Assembly (NCBI RefSeq): GCF_907165045.1
Contig: NZ_CAJRAU010000007.1
Span: forward strand, 248,001 to 312,000
Direction of reading: 5' to 3'
Length of the DNA: 64,000 nucleotides
Source of the DNA: Dyadobacter linearis
Lineage (GTDB): Bacteria > Bacteroidota > Bacteroidia > Cytophagales > Spirosomataceae
Part shown: positions 9,148-16,970 of the stretch, piece after piece
How positions within the stretch are numbered: the first letter of the stretch is position 1
Layout: every line of letters begins with the position of its first letter
Notes under the pieces: model-generated
The model's input: only the letters and a program-made list of their open reading frames with translations
Database searches by the model: none
What the model was told of the DNA's origin: nothing
Translations under genes and position numbers: made by a program

Positions 9148-12100
9148 TTAAAAACCTACGTTGAAGCCAAGTGAATAGGTGCGGGGCACAGGATAAGAGC
9201 CGCCGTCGATCCCTAAACCTGTCGTGCTCTGACTAAGGCTCACCTGCGGGTTGGCGCCCGGGTATTTAGTGAAAATGTGGGCTTGCTGGATGCTTGCATA
9301 AGCGCGTAGCCTTTTGATCGCAGCGTTGCTTTTAAGCGGGATCGTGTAACCCAGTGTAATGTTGTTGATCGAAATGTGGCTCGCATCATACATCATCTGG
9401 CTTCCCCACCAGTCGCGTTCCAGGTAGGTAGTACCTGCTTCCAGGCTTCCATACCGGCCGCTGCCCGGGTTTTCAGGTGATCTCCATCTGTCTTTCACGT
9501 TCGCCAGCACATTGAATACACCGTCGAGGTTGGTCAGTGTCTGTTCCGCACCGCGCACTACATCATTTCCATAAGTACCTGACACTGTGAGCGAGAAGTC
9601 GAAGTTCTTGTAAGACACATTATTTGTCATACCAAAAATGAAATCCGGGTGCGGGTTACCAATGATCGTCGCGTCGTCCACGGTAATGATCCCGTCGCCG
9701 TTCACGTCCCTGAACTTGGCGGTACCTACCTGCGAAGTGCTGTGTTTGGGAGAGTTGTCGTATTCCTGCTGGTTTTTGTAAACGCCCTCGTGCTGCATAC
9801 CATAAAGCATTCCGATCGGGTAGCCGACGCGCGTAATGTGGTCGCCGCCAATAAGCCCGCTGCCCGAACCTGTGATGAGCTCGTTGGTTTTCGTACCCAT
9901 TGAAGTCACCTTATTGCGGTCAAATGAGATATTGAAATCGGTCGTCCATCTCAGTGCGCTTTTCTGCACATTCACGGTATTCAAAGAGAACTCATGTCCC
10001 CAGAAACGCAGCTCGCCGATATTCGTCTGGATATTTCCAAAGCCGGAAGCCCGCGGAACACGCACATTGAAAAGCAGGTCGCTCGTGTTTTTGCGGTAAT
10101 AGTTATAGGTAAAATTGATCCGGTCTTTGAACAAATTCAGGTCGAGACCGATATTGAACTGCTCGTTGCTTTCCCAACCAATACCCTGATCTGCCAGGTT
10201 ATCCACGCGGCGACCGCCTGCAACCGTTTTTCCGAAAACATAATTGGCCGTAGAGATCGTCGGAATATGGGTATAGTTACCAATATTAAAGTTACCCGCC
10301 ACACCCCAGCTCGCGCGGAGTTTCAGGAAAGAAATGGTTTGAATATCAGACATAAAAGTCTCTTCACTCAAAATCCAGCCCGCAGAAACGGAAGGGAAGT
10401 TACCCCAGCGGTTGCGCGTCCCGAAGCGGGAAGAACCGTCGCGGCGGATAGAAGCAGAGAGGAGATATTTACCTTTATAATTGTAATTAACCCGCGCGAG
10501 ATACGATAGCAGGCTCCATTCCTGAATGCTGCTGTTGGCGGTGACAGTACCCGCTGCGGCGAGCGTTTTCACCTTATCATCGGGATAATTATTTCCGTTG
10601 ATCGCACTCGCATCCTGCCGGAACCGCTGCGCCGTGAATCCTCCGATCGCGTCGAAGTTGTGCTCGCCGAAGTTCTTCTGGAACGTCAGGATATTTTCAT
10701 TTACCCACGATAAGTATTTGGATTGATTAAGGCTGGAAAACGGCACTTTGTACAACCCGGTACCTCTTGCGCCGGTAGTTAGTCCATTGAATGCAAAACT
10801 TCGTCCGTCGCCTTTGTCGATATTGGCCGAGGTTTTAAAAGAAAGCGCTTTTGTGATCTGGTATTCCGCAAAAAGATTGGCTAGAATGCGCGTTTCGCTG
10901 TTGTCGACCACGCGATCTGTCAGCGTCCTCGCATAGTTTGGAGTCGGGAACATACCCGGCGAAGTGGCAGTAAGCGTAAGTGATCCGTCCGGATTTCTCA
11001 GTGGCTCCAGTGGCGAAGTTTGCAGCGTTTCGTTCACAATACTTCCCACACCGTCCACGCCCGTATTGGAATCGGTGGTATAAGTCGGTGCGATGTTAAT
11101 ACCGATATTCAACTTTTCATGCGGGCGGAAATTGGTATTCACACGCAGCGAATAGCGTTTGTAACCCGAGCCTAAAATCACCCCGTCCTGCTGTAAAAAG
11201 CCGGCTGTCGCAGTAGTACTGAAATTCTCGGTACCGGTACTCAGGCTCAGGCTGTGATCCTGCATCAGTGCAGTGCGCGTGATCGCGTCGTACCAGTCAG
11301 TACCTTCGCCATATTGTTGTGGGTTTTGAAAAACGGGATCAACGGGCAAGCCTCTTTCCTCCGCCATTTCTTTCCGCCAGGTCGCAAATTCCTGCGCATT
11401 CATCATATCAGGCCGGCCGCGCTGCGGCACCTGCTGGGCTCCGATGTAAGTACTGTAATCAATGCGCGTTTTTCCGGGAACTGCTTTTTTTGTTTCAATC
11501 AAAACCACCCCATTTGCAGCTCTCGAACCATATAAGGCCGTCGCAGATGCATCTTTCAATACACTGATCGACTCAATTTCATTTGGGTTGATATTCGCAA
11601 TACCGCCTACGATCGGGTTACCGTCCACTACATAAAGCGGGTCGGCACCGGCCGTGATCGAAGCCGCGCCGCGTATCCTGATCGCCATTCCGGCACCGGG
11701 CGTACCGGTGGTTTGCGAGATCTGTACACCGGCGAGTTTGCCTTGTAGTTTTTGGGAAAACTGTGAAACCGGCAAGTCGGCGAAGTCTTTGCCGCTCACT
11801 GTCGAAACCGAGCTGGAAAGCTGGCGCGTAGATTGTTTCCCATAACCAACGACCACAAGTTCGTCCAGCGATTTTTCATCTTCTATCAATGCGATATCAA
11901 TCGTCGATTGCGTGCCCACCGCCACTTCCTGACTGATATAACCCACAAAAGAAAAGATCAGACTCGCATTATCATCGGCTACTACCACCGAAAAAGCCCC
12001 ATCGGCATCGCTGCTGGTACCCTGCTGCGTTCCCTTAACCACAATGCTCACGCCAGGCAGCGGCGCACCTTTTGAGTCGGAAACTTTACCTGAAACCTTT

Positions 12101-12516
12101 CTTTCAGTAGATTTTACTTCCTCAGGCTGTACAGGCGCAGGGGTAGTTTCGGCAGGCTGGTTTTGCAGCATAATCTGCCCGCCCACGATCTTATAGCTGA
12201 TATTGAGGGGTTTTAAAGTCAGCGTCAGCACTTCAGAGAGACGCAGGTTCACTGCATTTACACTCACCTTCCTGCCGGCACCAATGGTATTGGAACTGTA
12301 CACAAATCTCACATTGGCCTGTTGCTCAATGCGCGCCAGCACCTTGCTGACCTGCGTGTTTTCCAGCTGGATCGTCACCGAACGATCCAGTAAATCCTGT
12401 GAATGCCCGCTGTGTGAGTAGGCAAAGGTCATTGTCAAAAAAGCTAGAACAGACTGTAAGAAGCTGATCCTCATAATATGAATCAATAGAGGATGGAGAC
12501 GTATTCGGTTTTTCAT
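9148..12516 (-). CDS. SusC/RagA family TonB-dependent transporter with STN signalling domain (locus 1)
   Basis: 1122 residues. Order of domains: signal peptide; STN domain (about 45-115, ending YKIVGGQIMLQN), which contacts FecR in the periplasm; a carboxypeptidase-D-like beta domain (about 135-215, KVSDSKGAPLPGVSIVVKG); the SusC plug with its signature region LDELVVVGYGKQ and DPLYVVDGNP, IESISVLKDASATALYG; then the 22-strand barrel ending YSLGFNVGF. The STN domain fits control by the neighbouring sigma/anti-sigma pair. The gap of about 157 bp to fecR contains a plus-strand terminator and perhaps an antisense RNA (see 12619-12656). Confidence 0.95.
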   Translation of the reverse strand: MKNRIRLHPLLIHIMRISFLQSVLAFLTMTFAYSHSGHSQDLLDRSVTIQLENTQVSKVLARIEQQANVRFVYSSNTIGAGRKVSVNAVNLRLSEVLTLTLKPLNISYKIVGGQIMLQNQPAETTPAPVQPEEVKSTERKVSGKVSDSKGAPLPGVSIVVKGTQQGTSSDADGAFSVVVADDNASLIFSFVGYISQEVAVGTQSTIDIALIEDEKSLDELVVVGYGKQSTRQLSSSVSTVSGKDFADLPVSQFSQKLQGKLAGVQISQTTGTPGAGMAIRIRGAASITAGADPLYVVDGNPIVGGIANINPNEIESISVLKDASATALYGSRAANGVVLIETKKAVPGKTRIDYSTYIGAQQVPQRGRPDMMNAQEFATWRKEMAEERGLPVDPVFQNPQQYGEGTDWYDAITRTALMQDHSLSLSTGTENFSTTATAGFLQQDGVILGSGYKRYSLRVNTNFRPHEKLNIGINIAPTYTTDSNTGVDGVGSIVNETLQTSPLEPLRNPDGSLTLTATSPGMFPTPNYARTLTDRVVDNSETRILANLFAEYQITKALSFKTSANIDKGDGRSFAFNGLTTGARGTGLYKVPFSSLNQSKYLSWVNENILTFQKNFGEHNFDAIGGFTAQRFRQDASAINGNNYPDDKVKTLAAAGTVTANSSIQEWSLLSYLARVNYNYKGKYLLSASIRRDGSSRFGTRNRWGNFPSVSAGWILSEETFMSDIQTISFLKLRASWGVAGNFNIGNYTHIPTISTANYVFGKTVAGGRRVDNLADQGIGWESNEQFNIGLDLNLFKDRINFTYNYYRKNTSDLLFNVRVPRASGFGNIQTNIGELRFWGHEFSLNTVNVQKSALRWTTDFNISFDRNKVTSMGTKTNELITGSGSGLIGGDHITRVGYPIGMLYGMQHEGVYKNQQEYDNSPKHSTSQVGTAKFRDVNGDGIITVDDATIIGNPHPDFIFGMTNNVSYKNFDFSLTVSGTYGNDVVRGAEQTLTNLDGVFNVLANVKDRWRSPENPGSGRYGSLEAGTTYLERDWWGSQMMYDASHISINNITLGYTIPLKSNAAIKRLRAYASIQQAHIFTKYPGANPQVSLSQSTTGLGIDGGSYPVPRTYSLGFNVGF

Positions 12517-12529
12517 TACTTTTACATGT

Positions 12530-12656
12530 TTTGTTTAGGACTGTGAAAAGGTTGAACAAAGCCCCACTCGCTCCATTGACGTCTTCCAAATGCCGGGGAG
12601 AGAGGGGGAAATCTTAGAGAGTCGAAAGTGCTGGTAACACGTTCGGCTCTTTTTTT
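12530..12656 (+). ncRNA. Possible antisense sRNA to the susC leader, locus 1
   Basis: Inferred from the plus-strand terminator at 12619-12656 and by analogy with locus 2. A weak -7-like box TACTTTTA (12517-12524, 7 of 8 matches to TAnnTTTG) abuts the susC start codon in the position used by the stronger promoter of locus 2, but I see no TTG -33 box at the right distance. The 5' end is therefore only approximate. The RNA would cover nearly the whole susC leader. Confidence 0.3.
12619..12656 (+). terminator. Plus-strand intrinsic terminator between fecR and susC of locus 1
   Basis: GAGTCGAAAGTG (12619-12630), loop CTGGTAA, then CACGTTCGGCTC (12638-12649) forms an 11-pair hairpin with one internal mismatch and one G-U pair, followed by seven T. 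The U-tract exists only for plus-strand transcription; on the minus strand (the operon strand) the hairpin is followed by mixed sequence. No plus-strand gene precedes it, so it would end an antisense transcript. Confidence 0.65.
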
Positions 12657-12673
12657 ATGCTTAAAAAGTCTGC

Positions 12674-13711
12674 TTACCTGGGTGGCGGGCAACCGGCGCC
12701 ACTGATCAGGATCCGGGTGCCGCGCACTTCATACGTTGCATTCACCGCGGCACACAGCAGGTCCAGTTTGGTAAATAAGGGTTCCTGGGTAATGTCCGCC
12801 GTGAAAAGGCAATAACGCATTGCATCGTTGTCAAGGATAATCTCCACGCCGAAAGATTTTTCGAGTTTTTCAATCACATCAATAAAATGAGTGTCCTGAA
12901 ATACAAATGACTCCGGCGCGGGGACACCCTTCGCACTGCTGGTAACAGGCTGGGGATTAGCCACAAGGCCGGTCTCAAATGCATGCGTTTCGTGCGAATA
13001 CTTCACGCGCTGGTTGGCAGTAAGTATCACTCCGTCTTTGATCTTACTGTTCGCTTCGTCTGGCCCGGTCGATTTTTTGGATACAGATACCTTCCCGGTT
13101 ACTACCGACACTTCGATCGCGCTGTTATCATTGCTTCCCTCAACCCAGAAGCTGGTCCCGAGTACCTTGGTCACTACCTCGCCGGTGTGGACAAAAAACG
13201 GCCTTTCAGCATCGTGGGATACATTGAAGAACGCTTTTCCCAATAAATAAACTTCCCTTTTGGAGCCGGCAAGTTCGGCAGGGTAGGAGATTTTTGTTCC
13301 GGGCGAAAGCAGCAGTACCGAGCCGTCGGGCAGGGTGATATTTTCAGGGGTGGGGTTTCGGTTTAAATAAGTTACCAGGTTATCAGGCAGATTGCTGGCC
13401 GTGGCTACCACCGGGTCAGATTTTTTGACAAAAACCTTAATCGAAGCAAACCCTATTCCCAGAACAAGCACAGCCGCAGCCGCCCACTTCCAGAGCTGGA
13501 AGGTGCGAACGGGCGTTTCCTGTTCTATTTCCTGGTTGGCCAGGATCGCATTCCAGATCCGTTCTTCGATCGCCGCATTTTCCTGGGTACTTCGCTCGGG
13601 AACTTCTTCATCCAGCGTTGCAAACCATTGCTCCACGAGCGATCTTTCCTGGTCGGTACAGTTTCCTGCGCGGTAGCGATCAAGTAATTGGTAGAAGTTT
13701 TTTTTGCTCAT
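12674..13711 (-). CDS. FecR family anti-sigma factor (locus 1)
   Basis: The start chosen is ATG at 13711 (MSKKNFYQLLDRYRAGNC), which begins the conserved cytoplasmic sigma-binding helices; a longer start at 13771 would add 20 atypical residues. The protein has 345 residues. A single transmembrane helix lies near residues 82-100 (AAAVLVLGIGFASIKVFV). The periplasmic FecR domain follows (LPDGSVLLLSPGTKISYP, REVYLLGKAFFNVSHD, PFFVHTGEVVTKVLGTSF), and the C-terminus is a DUF4974/STN-like domain (HFIDVIEKLEKSFGVEI). It should hold the sigma factor at 13826 until the SusC STN domain signals that ligand is bound. Confidence 0.93.
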   Translation of the reverse strand: MSKKNFYQLLDRYRAGNCTDQERSLVEQWFATLDEEVPERSTQENAAIEERIWNAILANQEIEQETPVRTFQLWKWAAAAVLVLGIGFASIKVFVKKSDPVVATASNLPDNLVTYLNRNPTPENITLPDGSVLLLSPGTKISYPAELAGSKREVYLLGKAFFNVSHDAERPFFVHTGEVVTKVLGTSFWVEGSNDNSAIEVSVVTGKVSVSKKSTGPDEANSKIKDGVILTANQRVKYSHETHAFETGLVANPQPVTSSAKGVPAPESFVFQDTHFIDVIEKLEKSFGVEIILDNDAMRYCLFTADITQEPLFTKLDLLCAAVNATYEVRGTRILISGAGCPPPR

Positions 13712-13825
13712 AGAGAGTGGAATGGGGGCCTTTCTAGTAAGACTGAAAAATGAACGTCCACCGCAAATCATATAAACTTTTCCTTGAAAGTTTATATGTA
13801 TTCTGACTTGGAGACCAGTTTTTCT

Positions 13826-14389
13826 TTAAAAGATGATATTGATAAAAAAGAGGAGCGCAGTGATACCGTTGCGCAAAATCTCCCTGAGCTTGCGCAAAGC
13901 CTGGGTAATGTGGTACTCAACGGTGCGCGATGGAAGTTGCAGTTTATCGGCGATCTCAGAAGCCGATTTCCCTTCGATACGGTTCAATAAAAAGATGTCC
14001 CGGGTTTTTTCAGGCAGCTGACCCATTGCTTCCCTGAAAGTCGATTCCAGTTCGTCCAGAAACAGCGGGTAATCGGGCGCGGAGGTATCGGAGGCTGAGG
14101 TAAGGTCGGAGAAAATGCGTTCTTTATAATGGTCGATGATCCGGTTCCGGACGGAAACGAAGAGGTAACTTCTCAGATTGGAGATCAGCAGCTGGTCGCG
14201 TTTTTCCCAGATACTGACAAAAAGGGCCTGCACAATTTCTTCCGCCACGTCTTTATCGTGGGTTTTGGCAACGGCAAAGTCATACAGCTCACGCCAGTGT
14301 TCCCGGTAAATACCCTCGAACTCTTTTCTGTTGATCGGAAAGGCGGAACCGGCACGCGCATCTTCTGGAATATATTTCAACCGTTTCAT
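13826..14389 (-). CDS. ECF RNA polymerase sigma factor (FecI-like, locus 1)
   Basis: 187 residues with sigma-70 region 2 (about 25-95: FEGIYREHWRELYDFAV, EEIVQALFVSIWEKRDQL, LRSYLFVSVRNRIIDHYK) and region 4 (about 118-170: AMGQLPEKTRDIFLLNRIEG, SASEIADKLQLPSRTVEYH). It belongs to the Bacteroidota ECF group that accompanies FecR and SusCD. The hydrophobic tail (ALLFFINIIF) is common in this group. It is the first gene of the minus-strand set sigma-fecR-susC-susD-VCBS, divergent from the antiporter gene at 14558. Confidence 0.94.
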   Translation of the reverse strand: MKRLKYIPEDARAGSAFPINRKEFEGIYREHWRELYDFAVAKTHDKDVAEEIVQALFVSIWEKRDQLLISNLRSYLFVSVRNRIIDHYKERIFSDLTSASDTSAPDYPLFLDELESTFREAMGQLPEKTRDIFLLNRIEGKSASEIADKLQLPSRTVEYHITQALRKLREILRNGITALLFFINIIF

Positions 14390-14557
14390 TGCCTATTTAA
14401 ACACATCGATGTGGGTGCGGAACCAGCGCTTCGAAAACTGCACATTTTGCATTTCCACACAACCATAAAGCTTTGGAATGATGAATTGCTACCGTTCGTT
14501 CTCCATTTTATTCAGATTTCCTTTTGTATTTTGCGCAAATTCACTCCCAGTATACTT

Positions 14558-16828
14558 ATGAAGAATTTGCGCAGCATACTGTTCTATACCGTCACGCTGG
14601 TCATCTTTTCGGGCTTGCTCTACTGGTTTATCATAGAAGGGCAAAAACTCGAAAGTCCGGAAGTAGCAATCAGAAATCCCGTCCCGACCACCTCTTCTTT
14701 CGAACAATTTCAGGGGACATTTTCGCACGATCTCACCAGTCCGCTGGCGATCCTGCTATTGCAGATCATCACGATTATTCTGGTAGCGAGGGTCTTTGGT
14801 TGGTTTTGTAAAAAGATTGGACAGCCTACTGTGATCGGGGAAACTGCCGCAGGGCTATTCCTCGGCCCGTCGCTGGTAGGTACGTTCTTCCCTGAGTTTT
14901 CAGCCTTTCTTTTTCCAAAAGCTTCACTCAGTAACCTGCAATTTCTGAGCCAGATCGGACTAATCCTTTTTATGTTCATCATCGGCATGGAACTGGATCT
15001 TAAAGTCTTGAAAACCAAGGCAAAGGAAGCGATCGTGATCAGCCACGCCAGTATCGTACTACCTTTTGCACTCGGTGTCGGGCTGGCGCTTATGCTGTAT
15101 CAGGAATTTGCGCCGGCAGGGATCAGCTTTCTTTCTTTTTCGCTTTTTACCGGTATTGCACTGAGTGTGACCGCATTCCCCGTACTCGCTCGGATCGTGC
15201 AGGAAAGAGGATTGTCGAAAACCCGGCTGGGTATGATGGTGATCACCTGCGCCGCTACCGACGATATTACTGCCTGGTGTATTCTGGCTGCAGTGATCGC
15301 GATCGTTAAGGCAGGTTCGTTTGTGAGCTCTCTGTACACCATTTTGCTGGCAATCGCTTACGTACTGGTGATGCTGAATGTGGTCAAACCGTTCCTGAAA
15401 AGGCTGGGCGATCATTACGATTATAAAGAAGGGTTAACCAAACCTGTGGTCGCGATATTTTTCGTGGTACTGCTGGCTTCGGCTTACAGTACCGAGGTAA
15501 TCGGCATTCACGCGTTGTTCGGGGCATTTATGGCGGGGGTGATCATGCCTTCAAACCATAAATTCAGGAATATATTCATTGAAAAAGTAGAAGACGTTTC
15601 GATGGTATTGCTGCTGCCTTTATTCTTCGTATTCACAGGTTTGCGCACGCAGGTCGGCCTGCTGAACGATCCCTATCTGTGGAAAGTAACCGGGATCATT
15701 ATGCTTGCCGCTGTGGCTGGTAAGTTTATCGGCAGTGCAGTGGCGGCGCGTTTTGTGAAGCAAAGCTGGCGCGACAGTCTGATCATCGGCTCGCTGATGA
15801 ATACGCGCGGATTAATGGAGCTGGTGGTACTGAATATCGGCTATGATATCGGCGTGCTTTCTCCACAGATTTTCACAATGATGGTGATCATGGCGCTCCT
15901 CACCACCTGCATGACAGGCCCGGCACTGGATCTGATCGACCGGTTTATGCCCGAGAAGACTACTTTGGCCGAAGTTGTAGGCGCAGTCGGAAATAAATTC
16001 GCGGTCGTGATCGCATTCGCCAGTCCGCTGAGTGGCCGCAAAATGCTTAAACTGGCCAGCCAGCTGAGCTCGCGCCAGGAAACAAAAAGCCTGACTGCAT
16101 TGCACCTTTCGCCCAGCAGCTATCTCAGCCAGGTCGATTCGCAGGAATATGAAACCGAGACTTTCAGGCCGATCACGGAGGAGGCGGAAAAGCTGGAAGT
16201 GCCCGTTACCACGCTATTTAAACCATCACAGGATATTGAACACGATATCATCGAATATGCGAATACGGGCGGTTATGACCTGTTAATGATGGGTATTGGT
16301 CACGGAGCGTTTGAGGGTACTTTTTTGGGTAAATTGCTGGGTATCACGAATAAGATCATCAGCCCGGTCCGCCTGTTTGATACCATTACAGGTAAGGAAA
16401 AGCTGTTCCATGCCGATATTTTTGATGAACGCACGAGCCACGTGATCAAGTCGGTGAAAGTGCCGGTTGCTTTATTGATCGATAAAAACCTCAGTAAAAC
16501 CGAGCGCATATTCCTTCCCATATTCTCTTCGGCAGACCGGTTCCTGCTCGATTTTGCCGCCAGGATGATCGGTCAGCACGGAACCACTGTTACGATCATG
16601 GATCCGACAGGATTGCTGGATCAGAAAACGGAGGTCAGGGAAGCTGTCGCACACATGCAGAGCAACTTCCCGGATCGCATTGAGCTACACAATGAGAATG
16701 CACTTGAAAAGGAATTTCTGGTAAAACAGGATTTGATGCTCATCAGCTACCAGAGCTGGAAACTGGCTGTGCGTTCTCACAGCGTGTGGCTCTCGCATTC
16801 TCCTTCGGTGCTGGTAATCCGAACATAG
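14558..16828 (+). CDS. CPA2-family cation:proton antiporter with cytoplasmic USP-like tail
   Basis: ATG at 14558 (MKNLRSILFYTVTLVIFSG) gives 756 residues; the open frame extends far upstream but only through sequence antisense to the sigma gene. About 12 TM helices cover residues 80-470. Family segments include GETAAGLFLGPSLVG, GMELDLKVLKTKAKEA, the cation-site motif AATDDITAW (paired aspartates), HALFGAFMAGVIMP and NTRGLMELVVLNIG. This set resembles plant CHX/GerN-like antiporters. The tail (about 480-756) has two alpha/beta stretches resembling universal-stress-protein domains, including the segment YDLLMMGIGHGAFEGTFLG. It probably exchanges K+ or Na+ for H+ across the inner membrane. Confidence 0.9.
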   Translation: MKNLRSILFYTVTLVIFSGLLYWFIIEGQKLESPEVAIRNPVPTTSSFEQFQGTFSHDLTSPLAILLLQIITIILVARVFGWFCKKIGQPTVIGETAAGLFLGPSLVGTFFPEFSAFLFPKASLSNLQFLSQIGLILFMFIIGMELDLKVLKTKAKEAIVISHASIVLPFALGVGLALMLYQEFAPAGISFLSFSLFTGIALSVTAFPVLARIVQERGLSKTRLGMMVITCAATDDITAWCILAAVIAIVKAGSFVSSLYTILLAIAYVLVMLNVVKPFLKRLGDHYDYKEGLTKPVVAIFFVVLLASAYSTEVIGIHALFGAFMAGVIMPSNHKFRNIFIEKVEDVSMVLLLPLFFVFTGLRTQVGLLNDPYLWKVTGIIMLAAVAGKFIGSAVAARFVKQSWRDSLIIGSLMNTRGLMELVVLNIGYDIGVLSPQIFTMMVIMALLTTCMTGPALDLIDRFMPEKTTLAEVVGAVGNKFAVVIAFASPLSGRKMLKLASQLSSRQETKSLTALHLSPSSYLSQVDSQEYETETFRPITEEAEKLEVPVTTLFKPSQDIEHDIIEYANTGGYDLLMMGIGHGAFEGTFLGKLLGITNKIISPVRLFDTITGKEKLFHADIFDERTSHVIKSVKVPVALLIDKNLSKTERIFLPIFSSADRFLLDFAARMIGQHGTTVTIMDPTGLLDQKTEVREAVAHMQSNFPDRIELHNENALEKEFLVKQDLMLISYQSWKLAVRSHSVWLSHSPSVLVIRT

Positions 16829-16970
16829 CAGGGCGTATATGGAGTAGCGTGTTATCGGTTACTTTTTTTGTTAAACTCAATTTAATAGGCAGGATCTTAG
16901 GCAACACTTGGGTGTAAAGCTGTGTCTGGTAAGATAACATCGTTTTCACCAGTTCCTAAATCGATCGGCT

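Noticed and set aside
9148..12516. SusC genes as siderophore receptors because of the FecI/FecR partners
   Set aside because: The SusC plug signature, SusD partner and length fit nutrient SusCD systems; FecI/FecR names reflect only the signalling mechanism.
14129..14557. Long N-terminal extension of the CPA2 antiporter
   Set aside because: The extra 143 residues are antisense to the sigma-factor gene and the chosen ATG begins a normal membrane segment.
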